Positions 54,059-61,675 of a stretch of 64,000 bases of DNA are shown here, in pieces. The DNA comes from Pedobacter frigoris. GTDB taxonomy: Bacteria > Bacteroidota > Bacteroidia > Sphingobacteriales > Sphingobacteriaceae. The translations under genes were made by a program, and so were the position numbers. Below the pieces are notes generated by a model, which was given only the letters and a program-made list of their open reading frames with translations, ran no database searches and had not been told where the DNA came from. Position 1 is the stretch's first letter. Each line of letters begins with the position of its first letter. Where the stretch lies: contig NZ_SWBQ01000001.1 in NCBI RefSeq assembly GCF_005116445.1, positions 1,364,001 to 1,428,000 of the forward strand, read 5' to 3'.

Positions 54059-54064
54059 CAGCTG

Positions 54065-54913
54065 TTATATTTTCAAATGAGTAACCAGATCATTAAAATA
54101 ATTTACTGACCAGATATCCAATACAAAACGGTCTGCTATAAATCTGCTGATATCTGCTTTAATACGGTCGAAATTTACAGTTTCAATCTTGGCACGAAGT
54201 AACTCTCTAAACTCTTTTTCAGTCATATCATCTTCAGTCCAATTACCACTGTCCCGTGCTCTTAATGCGAAATGTTTCAAATTTAACCGCACGCCTTTCT
54301 TAATATACCATTCCATATCATACCAATCCCTCCCTTTTACATTATTGCCCCATTTCCTAAACAGTAAAGCATGCATTTTACCAGCATAAAGATCAGATAA
54401 TGAAAAACATTTAACATAAAAAGAAAACGGTTTTAAAAGTAGCTTTTCTTCTGTTTCGAACCCAAGAGGCGGCAGCTTGTCTACCTCAAGTTTGATCTTG
54501 ATATTCGCTCGCTGATCAACTCCGCTTTGAGGAATAATTCCTTCTAATACCAATTCCTTCCAGATCGTCTCAGACTTTAAAAAAGCAGAATCAATATTAT
54601 TTTCTTTGGTCTTTTTTTTCTCGGTAACCGAAACAGTCATACCCTGAGATGCGAACTCTGTGGTAACCGCCTCCAGATATTTATCCAGAGAAAAATCCAT
54701 ATTCTTATTTAATAAAGAAAAGTCCAAATCTTCTGAAAAACGATCCAGGCCATAAAATATACGTAAAGCTGTTCCGCCATAAAATGCAGCTTTTTCAAAA
54801 AAACCTGCCCGTTGTAAACCAGCGAGCGCAATTTCCTGCATAATTTCACGCAAGGCCTGCCCTGCCTCATCTTTATTAGCAGGATGATAAGATTCCAGCC
54901 ATTCTTTTATCAT
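54065..54913 (-). CDS. AbiEii toxin, nucleotidyltransferase
   Basis: A 282-residue protein of the AbiEii/DUF1814 nucleotidyltransferase family. The NTase motif is visible as FYGGTALRIFYGLDRFSEDLDFSL (GGTxLR with the acidic D-x-D), and later YDMEWYIKKG. In characterised type IV toxin-antitoxin systems AbiEii halts growth on release from AbiEi, and abortive infection of phage follows. It is translationally coupled to the antitoxin gene by an ATGA overlap. Confidence 0.88.
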   Translation of the reverse strand: MIKEWLESYHPANKDEAGQALREIMQEIALAGLQRAGFFEKAAFYGGTALRIFYGLDRFSEDLDFSLLNKNMDFSLDKYLEAVTTEFASQGMTVSVTEKKKTKENNIDSAFLKSETIWKELVLEGIIPQSGVDQRANIKIKLEVDKLPPLGFETEEKLLLKPFSFYVKCFSLSDLYAGKMHALLFRKWGNNVKGRDWYDMEWYIKKGVRLNLKHFALRARDSGNWTEDDMTEKEFRELLRAKIETVNFDRIKADISRFIADRFVLDIWSVNYFNDLVTHLKI

Positions 54914-55551
54914 AAAGTCTTTATCATTTTAAGTATATGAATTAAGCTATCTCTTTTCGGCGCATCATCCATCCATGTACTCATTTGTTCAACATCCAAT
55001 TCTTTTAACCTATCTGCATCAATCCTAAGGTCTTCCAACAGATAACTCTCAGCAGCTTTTGCACTTCTCAATACTACTCCAGAGGTTGTTACAATCTTAT
55101 CTAACAAAGATTTTTCTGGTGATGCCATCATTGCCCACTGCTCATCACCCAGCTGAATCTGCTGAATGCCAAATGTGTAATATGGAAGTCCCAAACGCTC
55201 GTAAGAAAACAACCCCATAGGAGTTGGAAAATTGCGTGAAGCTTTAATAGTAACAGATGTTATTTCAAAAACCCTTTCCGGTATCAAGCCATGAAAAGAT
55301 AAAGCTGTATCCGAAGAGACATAACTTGGTCCTAACAAATGATTAGCCACCAAAAAAGGTTCCGGCCGGATCTGATCACTTAATTGCGTTCCGACTACAT
55401 ACATACCCCTCTTTAAAGGTGACAAAATTCCTTCTTTAAGTAAGTCGTGAATTTTATCATTAGGTCTTTTGTAATCCTTTAGCAATGCAATTAACAACTG
55501 ATGTGTGATCGGTTGTTTGCCGTAACTACGAATCAACTGCATTAAATCCAT
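54910..55551 (-). CDS. AbiEi antitoxin, HTH-type regulator
   Basis: A 213-residue antitoxin. The N-terminal winged-helix region (KQPITHQLLIALLKDYKRPNDKIHDLLKEGILSPLKRGMYVVG) is the AbiEi DNA-binding domain, and the C-terminal half is the AbiEi repressor-like region (SSDTALSFHGLIPERVFEITSVTIKA, ASPEKSLLDKIV). AbiEi-type antitoxins repress their own operon by binding an inverted repeat. I used the ATG at 55551; the frame from 55557 starts with TTG. A perfect 15-base inverted repeat lies upstream at 55569-55605. Confidence 0.9.
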   Translation of the reverse strand: MDLMQLIRSYGKQPITHQLLIALLKDYKRPNDKIHDLLKEGILSPLKRGMYVVGTQLSDQIRPEPFLVANHLLGPSYVSSDTALSFHGLIPERVFEITSVTIKASRNFPTPMGLFSYERLGLPYYTFGIQQIQLGDEQWAMMASPEKSLLDKIVTTSGVVLRSAKAAESYLLEDLRIDADRLKELDVEQMSTWMDDAPKRDSLIHILKMIKTL

Positions 55552-55554
55552 ACA

Positions 55555-55562
55555 CAAATGTA
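55555..55562 (-). promoter_or_regulatory. Candidate -7 promoter element of the abiE operon
   Basis: Plus-strand CAAATGTA reads TACATTTG on the minus strand, a perfect TAnnTTTG. It lies only 3 bases ahead of the ATG at 55551, so transcription may start at or next to the start codon (leaderless) or the second ATG at 55542 may be used. No TTG at 19-base spacing; the -33 zone falls in the inverted repeat. Confidence 0.5.
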
Positions 55563-55568
55563 AAAAAA

Positions 55569-55605
55569 TAAATAGATAATCGGAAAAAAACCGATTATCT
55601 ATTTA
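55569..55605. promoter_or_regulatory. 15-base inverted repeat, candidate AbiEi operator
   Basis: TAAATAGATAATCGG (55569-55583) and CCGATTATCTATTTA (55591-55605) are perfectly complementary and separated by seven A. It covers the -33 side of the abiE promoter, as expected for autorepression by AbiEi. A transcription-terminator reading is less likely because it is upstream of the operon and no gene ends here. Confidence 0.65.
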
Positions 55606-55683
55606 AATAAATACATTAATCTTAAACTATTTAAAAAAAACAAGTCATAGTTAAACTTCGTCTTTTTTACTAAATTGGATTTC

Positions 55684-56637
55684 ATGAACTGGGTAGACGT
55701 CATTTTAATTTTGATCTTGCTGCTGTCAATCCTGAACAGTGTCCGCAGTGGTTTCATTCTTGCCACTTTAGAATTGCTTTGCTGGATGGGCAGTCTCGCA
55801 CTCAGCTTTCTGCTATATGGCCCCCTCAGCAGTTTCATAGATAAATACATCATATCTGCCAGTCCATGGACGGCTCCACTGTCATTTATCGTCATTCTAA
55901 TCGGCATCAGAATCTTGTTCGAGGTATTATCCAGGAAAATTTTATCTAATGTGTCCCAGGAAGACCACGAAAGCACGGCCAACAAACTCTATGGAATCCT
56001 ACCGGGGCTGGTAAACGGTTTCATATGGGTAGCGCTATTGTCGACACTACTGCTGTTGACGCCTATCACCAACAGCACAGAAGCAGCTAAGGACAGTAAA
56101 ATCAGTGGATGGTCAATTCGCAAGGTAAACTGGATGCGTGATCAGCTTTCGCCTGTTTTTAGTACCTTATTTAACCAAGTCGGCTCGAAATCTGAGGCAG
56201 TGGTTGGGGCATCAGAATCCATAAAATTGCCATACAAAGTAGAACACCCGAAAGTACGGGCAGATCTGGAAGCAGAAATGATGGTATTGGTAAATGAAGA
56301 AAGGAAAAAACGTCGGCTCAAACCTTTAAAAGCTGATCCTGAAATTGCCGTTCCAGCAAGAAAACACTCGGCAGACATGTTCGCACGGGGTTACTTCTCA
56401 CACATTACACCGGAGGGACTCGATCCATTTCAACGAATTCAAGCTGAAAAAATCATTTTCGTAACTGCAGGAGAGAATCTTGCACTGGCACAAACATTAG
56501 CCATCGCACATCAGGGTTTGATGAATTCACCAGGTCACCGGAAAAATATCCTGAGGTCTGGTTTCGGCCGCTTGGGTATTGGCATTCTCGATGGAGGAGT
56601 CTATGGATTGATGATTACGCAGAACTTCAGAAATTGA
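55684..56637 (+). CDS. CvpA-domain protein fused to a CAP (SCP) domain
   Basis: A 317-residue membrane protein. The first ~150 residues are a CvpA-like region with four hydrophobic helices (WVDVILILILLLSILNSVRSG, PLSFIVILIGIRILFEVL, GLVNGFIWVALLSTLLLL). From about residue 200 to the end is a CAP domain with LVNEERKKRRL, ARKHSADMFARGYFSH, GENLALA, and SPGHRKNILR, in which His and Glu are the cavity residues. CvpA in E. coli affects colicin V production and membrane integrity. The CAP domain likely faces the periplasm. The ATG at 55684 was chosen because the frame from 55675 starts with TTG. Confidence 0.9.
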   Translation: MNWVDVILILILLLSILNSVRSGFILATLELLCWMGSLALSFLLYGPLSSFIDKYIISASPWTAPLSFIVILIGIRILFEVLSRKILSNVSQEDHESTANKLYGILPGLVNGFIWVALLSTLLLLTPITNSTEAAKDSKISGWSIRKVNWMRDQLSPVFSTLFNQVGSKSEAVVGASESIKLPYKVEHPKVRADLEAEMMVLVNEERKKRRLKPLKADPEIAVPARKHSADMFARGYFSHITPEGLDPFQRIQAEKIIFVTAGENLALAQTLAIAHQGLMNSPGHRKNILRSGFGRLGIGILDGGVYGLMITQNFRN

Positions 56638-56719
56638 TAATAATTCTTTAACATCAGGCCTATTGAATCCCCATCAAAAAGAAATAACTTAGCTACAAAC
56701 AATCTCAAAGAATCAGACA

Positions 56720-57463
56720 ATGGAATTCAATCCCACCAACAAAGTAGTCAAACTGAGTCTTCAGGGCATGAACATGGAGGAACAAGGGAAACCTGAAGAG
56801 GCGATCAAACTTTTCCTGCAAGCCTGGGATGAAGCGACAGACAATTTAGAAAAATTTATTGCAGCCCATTATATCGCCAGTCATCAAAAAAGTGTACCCG
56901 ACAAATTAAAATGGCTGGAAACCGCTTTGGAGTTTGCAATAAAAGTAAACAACGACGCTGTTAAAAGCGCCTTCCCTGCCCTGTATTCAAATATTGCTAA
57001 ATGTCATGAGGAACTGGGCCACGCTGAAAAAGCTAAAAAGAATCATGAATTGGCAACTTCATTTAAAGATAATCCGTCTGACAAAGGGCCTTTTTATCAT
57101 GGCACTGAAGCGGATTTGCAGGTCGGAGATCTGTTGACACCAGGGGGCAGTTCTAATTACCAGTCCGAACTCAAAATGAATCACATTTATTTCACAGCCC
57201 TGGTTAATGGGGCCGGACTTGCCGCTGCGCTGGCAAAAAACGAGGCACCTGAACGTGTCTACATCGTAGAACCGACGGGAATTTTTGAAAACGACCCAAA
57301 TGTTACAGACAAAAAATTCCCCGGCAATCCCACACGTTCTTATCGCTCACAATCACCATTAAAAATTACCGGTGAAGTGGCAGATTGGGAGAGGATACCG
57401 CCCGCAGAACTCCAAAAATGGCGCGAGAAACTTGCTAATAACAAAGGCGAGATCATCAATTAA
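56720..57463 (+). CDS. arr: Rifampin ADP-ribosyltransferase with N-terminal TPR-like domain
   Basis: A 247-residue protein in two parts. Residues 1-120 are alpha-helical with TPR-like pattern (EAIKLFLQAWDEATDNLEKFIAAHYIASH, YSNIAKCHEELGHAEKAKKNHELAT). Residues 124-247 are an Arr domain with FYHGTEADLQVGDLLTPGG (His127 for NAD binding), NHIYFTALVNGAGLAAALA and VEPTGIFENDPNVTDKKFPG. The known Arr enzymes of about 140-150 residues use NAD+ to ADP-ribosylate rifampin at C23 and inactivate it. The N-terminal extension is not in the canonical enzyme. Not part of a visible operon. Confidence 0.85.
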   Translation: MEFNPTNKVVKLSLQGMNMEEQGKPEEAIKLFLQAWDEATDNLEKFIAAHYIASHQKSVPDKLKWLETALEFAIKVNNDAVKSAFPALYSNIAKCHEELGHAEKAKKNHELATSFKDNPSDKGPFYHGTEADLQVGDLLTPGGSSNYQSELKMNHIYFTALVNGAGLAAALAKNEAPERVYIVEPTGIFENDPNVTDKKFPGNPTRSYRSQSPLKITGEVADWERIPPAELQKWREKLANNKGEIIN

Positions 57464-57565
57464 CCACCCATTTACACCACCATCCATATACATGTAGGTT
57501 AACTGCCCATAAATCCCAGATCAGTTTATTTTTTTTAAAAATTTATTTCTATCTCAATTTATTCA

Positions 57566-57573
57566 TAGCTTTG
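57566..57573 (+). promoter_or_regulatory. Candidate -7 promoter element of the fic gene
   Basis: TAGCTTTG, a perfect TAnnTTTG match. It overlaps the first TGATAGTATCA repeat (57572-57582) by two bases, putting the predicted transcription start inside the operator array. No TTG at 19-base spacing upstream. Confidence 0.55.
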
Positions 57574-57612
57574 ATAGTATCATATGATAGTATCATGTGA
57601 TACTATCATATG
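57572..57612. promoter_or_regulatory. Triple palindrome array over the fic promoter and start codon
   Basis: Three 11-base palindromes TGATAnTATCA at 57572-57582, 57585-57595 and 57598-57608, spaced exactly 13 bases; the third has C instead of G at the centre. Copies 2 and 3 also form a 15-base perfect inverted repeat, CATATGATAGTATCA (57581-57595) and TGATACTATCATATG (57598-57612), separated by TG. The second arm ends exactly on the ATG start codon (57610-57612). The usual ribosome binding site region is therefore inside the repeat. Confidence 0.8.
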
Positions 57613-58575
57613 AGTTACAATAAACCCCCATATCAAATTACGTCTGAGGTTTTATCCTTATTAACAAAGGTATCTGAACAAATCGGGGCAGTGAATGCCC
57701 TCCATTTAAACAGGCCACAAACCGAATTACGAAAAGCAAACCGGATAAAAACAATACAATCTACCTTAGCAATTGAAGGAAATACCATATCGCAAGAGCA
57801 GATTACGGCATTGCTAAACAACAAACGGATTTTAGCGCTCCAAAAGGATATTCTGGAAGTGCAAAACGCAATAGAGACTTACGATAACCTGCATACATTC
57901 AAGCCATTTCAACTAAAATCAGTTCTAAATGCCCACAAAACCTTAATGAATGGCCTGATTAAGGATGCCGGTGCTTTAAGATCGGGAAATGTTGGGATTG
58001 TAAAAGGATCGCAGATTACACACGTAGCTCCTTCCGGTAATATGGTTCCACACTTGCTCAAGGAATTACTGGAATACGTAAAAATAGACAAGGACCCCAT
58101 CTTAATCAAAACCTGCGTGTTTCATTACGAATTTGAGTTCATACATCCTTTTGCTGATGGAAATGGCAGAATGGGCAGGCTTTGGCAAACCATTTTGCTG
58201 ATGAAAACTTATCCGGTTTTTGAATACCTGCCCATCGAAAGTATTATTAAGGCCGACCAGACCAAGTACTATGAAGCATTAAACAAATCTGACAACCTGG
58301 GACAAAGCACTCCGTTTATCATATTTATGCTCGGATGCATCGCTAAAGCGCTTGATGAACTGATCGAAAGGCCTTCCGCCGCACCAGATCAGGGAAGCCG
58401 GATTTTATTATTTAAAGAGGTAGTCGGGAAGGAGCACTTTACACGAAAAAACTACCTTCAGCATTTCAAAGGGCTCTCCACAGCAACGGCCAGCCGAGAT
58501 TTAAAAGTGGCTACTGAAACAGGTGTCCTTCAAAAAACCGGCGACAAAAACTCCAGCACTTACCATTTTTCCTGA
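57610..58575 (+). CDS. Fic-family adenylyltransferase (class II, self-inhibited)
   Basis: A 321-residue Fic protein that should transfer AMP (or another nucleotide) to target proteins. The catalytic loop is HPFADGNGRMGR (His179), and the N-terminal inhibitory helix motif (S/T)xxxE(G/N) is present as TLAIEGN (Thr52, Glu56), so it is class II. Preceded by the Fic N-terminal region (YNKPPYQITSEVLSLLTKV). The last ~60 residues (HFTRKNYLQHFKGLSTATASRDLKVATETGVLQ) resemble a winged helix-turn-helix that could bind the operator array in front of the gene. No antitoxin gene is adjacent, consistent with inhibition in cis. Confidence 0.92.
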   Translation: MSYNKPPYQITSEVLSLLTKVSEQIGAVNALHLNRPQTELRKANRIKTIQSTLAIEGNTISQEQITALLNNKRILALQKDILEVQNAIETYDNLHTFKPFQLKSVLNAHKTLMNGLIKDAGALRSGNVGIVKGSQITHVAPSGNMVPHLLKELLEYVKIDKDPILIKTCVFHYEFEFIHPFADGNGRMGRLWQTILLMKTYPVFEYLPIESIIKADQTKYYEALNKSDNLGQSTPFIIFMLGCIAKALDELIERPSAAPDQGSRILLFKEVVGKEHFTRKNYLQHFKGLSTATASRDLKVATETGVLQKTGDKNSSTYHFS

Positions 58576-58694
58576 ACCAATTCGGAGACCGGGTAACAGC
58601 CCTTATTGCTACTCTTTATTCCTTACTCAAGCAACTTCTATAAAATGTACCTACTGCGCAGCAGGAATTAGCCATCAAATAACCAATCAGTTTG

Positions 58695-58725
58695 TTTGCG
58701 CGTATTACGATGTTTACTATTTTTA
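58695..58725 (+). promoter_or_regulatory. Bacteroidota-type promoter for the SRPBCC gene
   Basis: TTTG at 58695-58698, 19 bases, then TATTTTTA at 58718-58725 (TAnnTTTG with the last G changed to A). Transcription would begin about 58730, 11 bases ahead of the ATG at 58741. Confidence 0.6.
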
Positions 58726-58740
58726 AGAAAACTTTAGACT

Positions 58741-59199
58741 ATGAGCACAGCAATCCCTCCTATTAACCCCGACTGCGAAATTGTAACCACAAGAACAACA
58801 AATACTTCACAGGCGCTCGCTTTCAAAGCCTGGGCAGATCCGGATCACCTTAAAAACTGGTGGGGACCGGTGGGCTTTACCAATACATTTCATGAATTCG
58901 ACTTCAGACCAGGTGGAAAATGGCGTTTTACCATGCATGGACCTGAGAAAGGGAATTATCAAAATGAATGCGAGTTTACCGTTATCGAAGAGCCTTCGGT
59001 TATCATATGGAAACACATCTCACAACCGCTGTTTGACGTCATAGCAACGTTCGAGAAAGTAAGTGACGGAGAAACTAAAGTTATCTTCAGGCAGGTTTTT
59101 GCAACCGAAAAGGAATGCAATAAAATACGGCCATACGTAGAAGACAAGAACGAGGAGAATATGGATAAGCTGGAACAGGAATTGGCTAAAATGAGTTAG
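58741..59199 (+). CDS. SRPBCC / AHSA1-family protein
   Basis: A 152-residue START-like domain protein, different from the one at 605-982. Visible pattern: AFKAWADPDHLKNWWGPVGFTNTFHEFDFRPGGKWRFTMHGPEKGNY, the classic AHSA1-type WWGPxG helix-strand block. Most such bacterial proteins are of unknown ligand; relatives act as regulators of Hsp90-type proteins. Own promoter predicted at 58695-58725. Confidence 0.85.
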   Translation: MSTAIPPINPDCEIVTTRTTNTSQALAFKAWADPDHLKNWWGPVGFTNTFHEFDFRPGGKWRFTMHGPEKGNYQNECEFTVIEEPSVIIWKHISQPLFDVIATFEKVSDGETKVIFRQVFATEKECNKIRPYVEDKNEENMDKLEQELAKMS

Positions 59200-59214
59200 A
59201 ACAATCCGCAGACA

Positions 59215-60081
59215 CTAAAGTCCCTCAATCTCTTCTAACGACAACTTTGTGTATCTCATGATTTTCTCAACAGGCTCGTGATCTGCCAGCATCTCCAGGG
59301 CCATATCAACGGCCTTTTTTCGCTCACCCTTTTGTTCAGCCTGTGCGACAGCAAAGTCCATTACATTCTTATTGTCCCACTTATGTTTCAAACTCGTATT
59401 GTACATGTCTCGCTCCTCCTTTGTTAAATTGGCATATCTTGCCAGATTAAATAATTGATCAAATTCCGGACCGTTCAGATATTCCGGACGCTCCTTAAAC
59501 TCACTTAAGTGTTTTAGCGAATAAAGCCATCTGTCAAGTTCGGTATGCAGCTCAATTGGCTCCTTAACAAAGTTAATCATCTCAATGAACATAAAGCTCA
59601 ATTTTTCACAGAATATTTTACCAGTGTACCTGTTAGCCAGACAAATATCCTGCAGATACTCGACTTTTGGGCTATCCGGAAGGTTAAAATCTTCCAGAAA
59701 AGCAACGAGGTATACTTCTGTCAATTTATAGCCCCATTCCCTTCTGTTTCCTTTTGTTACCTGCTCACTAATGGCCCGCGATGTGTAGAACAGAGCCCTA
59801 TCTTTAAAATTCTGCTGATAACCGCGTTGAATTTCGATAATGAATTTGGTTCCATCAGCATCTGTACAAATCACATCGAACACCGCTCCTCCCTCGGTTG
59901 TAATTTCTCCAGGATATTCGTTCTTACCATAATTAATTGCCGTGATGTATTTACGACCTCTAAATAAATGGTTTAAAAGCCCAATCAAAATAGGTTTACT
60001 TTCTTCAGTAGCGAATAGTCTTTTGAATGAAAAATCGACAAAAGCATCAATAAAAGTAGTATATTCGGGTTGTTTAATCAT
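59215..60081 (-). CDS. Rpn-family PD-(D/E)XK nuclease
   Basis: A 288-residue protein of the recombination-promoting nuclease (Rpn/PDDEXK_2) family. It begins FIDAFVDFSFKRLFATEESKPILIGLLNHLF and carries the nuclease core FDVICTDADGTKFIIEIQRGYQ, with Asp and the E-x-Q pair, followed by RALFYTSRAI. The end has a typical ERKKAVDMALEML/IMRYTKLSLEEIEGL tail. Rpn nucleases cut DNA and stimulate RecA-independent recombination. They are often multicopy in Bacteroidota. Monocistronic. Confidence 0.88.
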   Translation of the reverse strand: MIKQPEYTTFIDAFVDFSFKRLFATEESKPILIGLLNHLFRGRKYITAINYGKNEYPGEITTEGGAVFDVICTDADGTKFIIEIQRGYQQNFKDRALFYTSRAISEQVTKGNRREWGYKLTEVYLVAFLEDFNLPDSPKVEYLQDICLANRYTGKIFCEKLSFMFIEMINFVKEPIELHTELDRWLYSLKHLSEFKERPEYLNGPEFDQLFNLARYANLTKEERDMYNTSLKHKWDNKNVMDFAVAQAEQKGERKKAVDMALEMLADHEPVEKIMRYTKLSLEEIEGL

Positions 60082-60218
60082 AAATAATTAGAGTTTTCCA
60101 AATATAAAAAGCGGGATGCCGATTAGCCGGTTATTCTACGCTTAAGTTATTGAATACAGTAATTTAGCAGATATAGATGGGCAGATAAACAAAATTTCGG
60201 AACAATTGTTTAATTATC

Positions 60219-60581
60219 ATGGCAACTACAAAAGAACTTATAGAACAAATCAACCTTCTGTTTACTGAAAACAGAATGGAGGACTTTATGGATTACTTTG
60301 CAGAGGATGTCGTTTGGGACATGTATTCCGCTGCTAAAGGACATACCAGATTCAATGGGATAGAAGACTTCAGCAAGATGGATGTGAGCAATATGCCCGA
60401 GCACAGCAACTTTCAGTTCAGCACCATCGTGATCGAAGGAGATATGGCATCAGTACAAGGATCAGCTACAAATAAGAAGAAAGACGGCATCGAATACGAA
60501 AGCAACTTCTGTGACATTTATCATTTCAAAGATGATAAGATCGTTAAAATGAGTTCATATGTGATCGACAGTCCACATTAA
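60219..60581 (+). CDS. NTF2-like / SnoaL-type protein
   Basis: A 120-residue alpha+beta barrel protein. The pattern TKELIEQINLLFTENRMEDFMDYFAEDVVWDMY with the conserved W and the final strand IYHFKDDKIVKMSSYVI fits SnoaL-like NTF2 domain proteins, which bind small hydrophobic molecules or act as isomerases/hydrolases. No catalytic residues can be assigned. Single gene. Confidence 0.75.
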   Translation: MATTKELIEQINLLFTENRMEDFMDYFAEDVVWDMYSAAKGHTRFNGIEDFSKMDVSNMPEHSNFQFSTIVIEGDMASVQGSATNKKKDGIEYESNFCDIYHFKDDKIVKMSSYVIDSPH

Positions 60582-60627
60582 GGAGTCCAGTCTTCCTGAA
60601 TAAAATACGCCAAGGGCACACCAACCT

Positions 60628-61098
60628 TTAAAACAGCAATCCCGCTGCAATGCGGTCGACAGCCTGTGCCATACGCTCAACCTGCTGCTCCGTATTTTGC
60701 CCTTGTTCAATCCAGGAGATGTATTTGTCCCGTTCTTCAGCTTTCCAGCTTTTAAAATACTTTAAAGCTGAGGGATCATCCTCCAGGCAAAGTAGGAATT
60801 CTGCTCTTATATCCAATTCTTCAGTTTGCGAGAATAATTGCAATCTAATTTGGTTACCAGCCTCCTTACCTATCACTTTCCTGATTTCAGCTTTTACAGG
60901 TAAGAAACGCTTTCCATTACCCAAAGACATCAGGCCAATTTCAGAGACTTCATGCTCATCAAACAAGGCACGAACCTTATCCCAACCCAACAGCTTGCCC
61001 GAAGGGGTCTTAAGTTGAGGTAGCACCACATAGGTCCAGCCCCCTTTTCCAGGGAACCTTTCCAGCATCAGTATTTCGTCTAACAATAAGGTATTCAT
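60628..61098 (-). CDS. DUF1905 / YdeI (OmdA)-type protein
   Basis: A 156-residue protein in two parts: residues ~12-100 match DUF1905 (FPGKGGWTYVVLPQL, FLPVKAEIRKVIGKEAGNQIRLQLF), and the last ~50 residues match the YdeI/OmpD-associated helical domain (LKYFKSWKAEERDKYISWIEQGQNTEQQVERMAQAVDRIAAG). Related genes are reported to help bacteria tolerate bacteriocins or antimicrobial peptides; that function is unproven here. Confidence 0.8.
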   Translation of the reverse strand: MNTLLLDEILMLERFPGKGGWTYVVLPQLKTPSGKLLGWDKVRALFDEHEVSEIGLMSLGNGKRFLPVKAEIRKVIGKEAGNQIRLQLFSQTEELDIRAEFLLCLEDDPSALKYFKSWKAEERDKYISWIEQGQNTEQQVERMAQAVDRIAAGLLF

Positions 61099-61139
61099 AG
61101 TACCACTAAGATATGGGATTTCGTCGAGGGTCGATGGAA

Positions 61140-61553
61140 TTAAAAAATCACATTCAGCACTTTCTTTTTGTAGTTCAGATGAGAATTAATTTGTTTAGGA
61201 TCGGTTACAACAATCTGCGCCTTCTCATTGAAAATTGATAATTTTCCGCTCACACTTATTTTTTTGTGCAGGTACAATTTCAAAATATCATCACTAAAGT
61301 TTTTATAATCTTTTTTAGCAATAAACACAGAAATAATCTGACCTGGATACTTACCTCCTACATTCAGTAAAGTATGGTTTTCAAATGCTCTGCCATCATA
61401 CACAGAATCAACTATAACAACTTCCTTTCCTACAGCTTTTGGAATATCTTTTAGATCCCAATGACCAATTATTTGATCAACAGCAACGCCTTCCTGAGCA
61501 CTAAGCGAAAAGGAAGCAAAGACAAAGGAGCAGACTAATAGTAATGTTTTCAT
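61140..61553 (-). CDS. Secreted OB-fold-like protein
   Basis: A 137-residue exported protein (signal peptide MKTLLLVCSFVFASFSLSAQ). The mature part resembles a single OB-fold of the type seen in small secreted nucleic-acid or polysaccharide binders: G-R-A-F-E-N-H-T-L-L-N-V-G near residue 55 and the closing KISVSGKLSIFNEKAQIVVTDPKQI. Function unknown. It lies 41 bases downstream of the YdeI-type gene end on the same strand but may have its own promoter. Confidence 0.55.
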   Translation of the reverse strand: MKTLLLVCSFVFASFSLSAQEGVAVDQIIGHWDLKDIPKAVGKEVVIVDSVYDGRAFENHTLLNVGGKYPGQIISVFIAKKDYKNFSDDILKLYLHKKISVSGKLSIFNEKAQIVVTDPKQINSHLNYKKKVLNVIF

Positions 61554-61675
61554 ATATGCAATATGCGTAATTTCTACCGGAAGATAAAGGCGTCATAAAA
61601 TTGATTTTTGCTGTTCACAATCATATATTAGCAAAAACAAATCAATTAACGCTACATCAACTCCTGCAATAAACC

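Noticed and set aside
55569..55605. Palindrome as a terminator
   Set aside because: It lies upstream of both divergent genes, with no gene ending nearby; an operator is the better reading.
57572..57608. Repeat array as a CRISPR
   Set aside because: Units are 11 bases with 2-base linkers, three copies, no unique spacers or cas genes; it is an operator-type array.
58523..58726. 67-codon plus-strand ORF across the fic end
   Set aside because: Overlaps the end of fic in another frame with no family or start signal.
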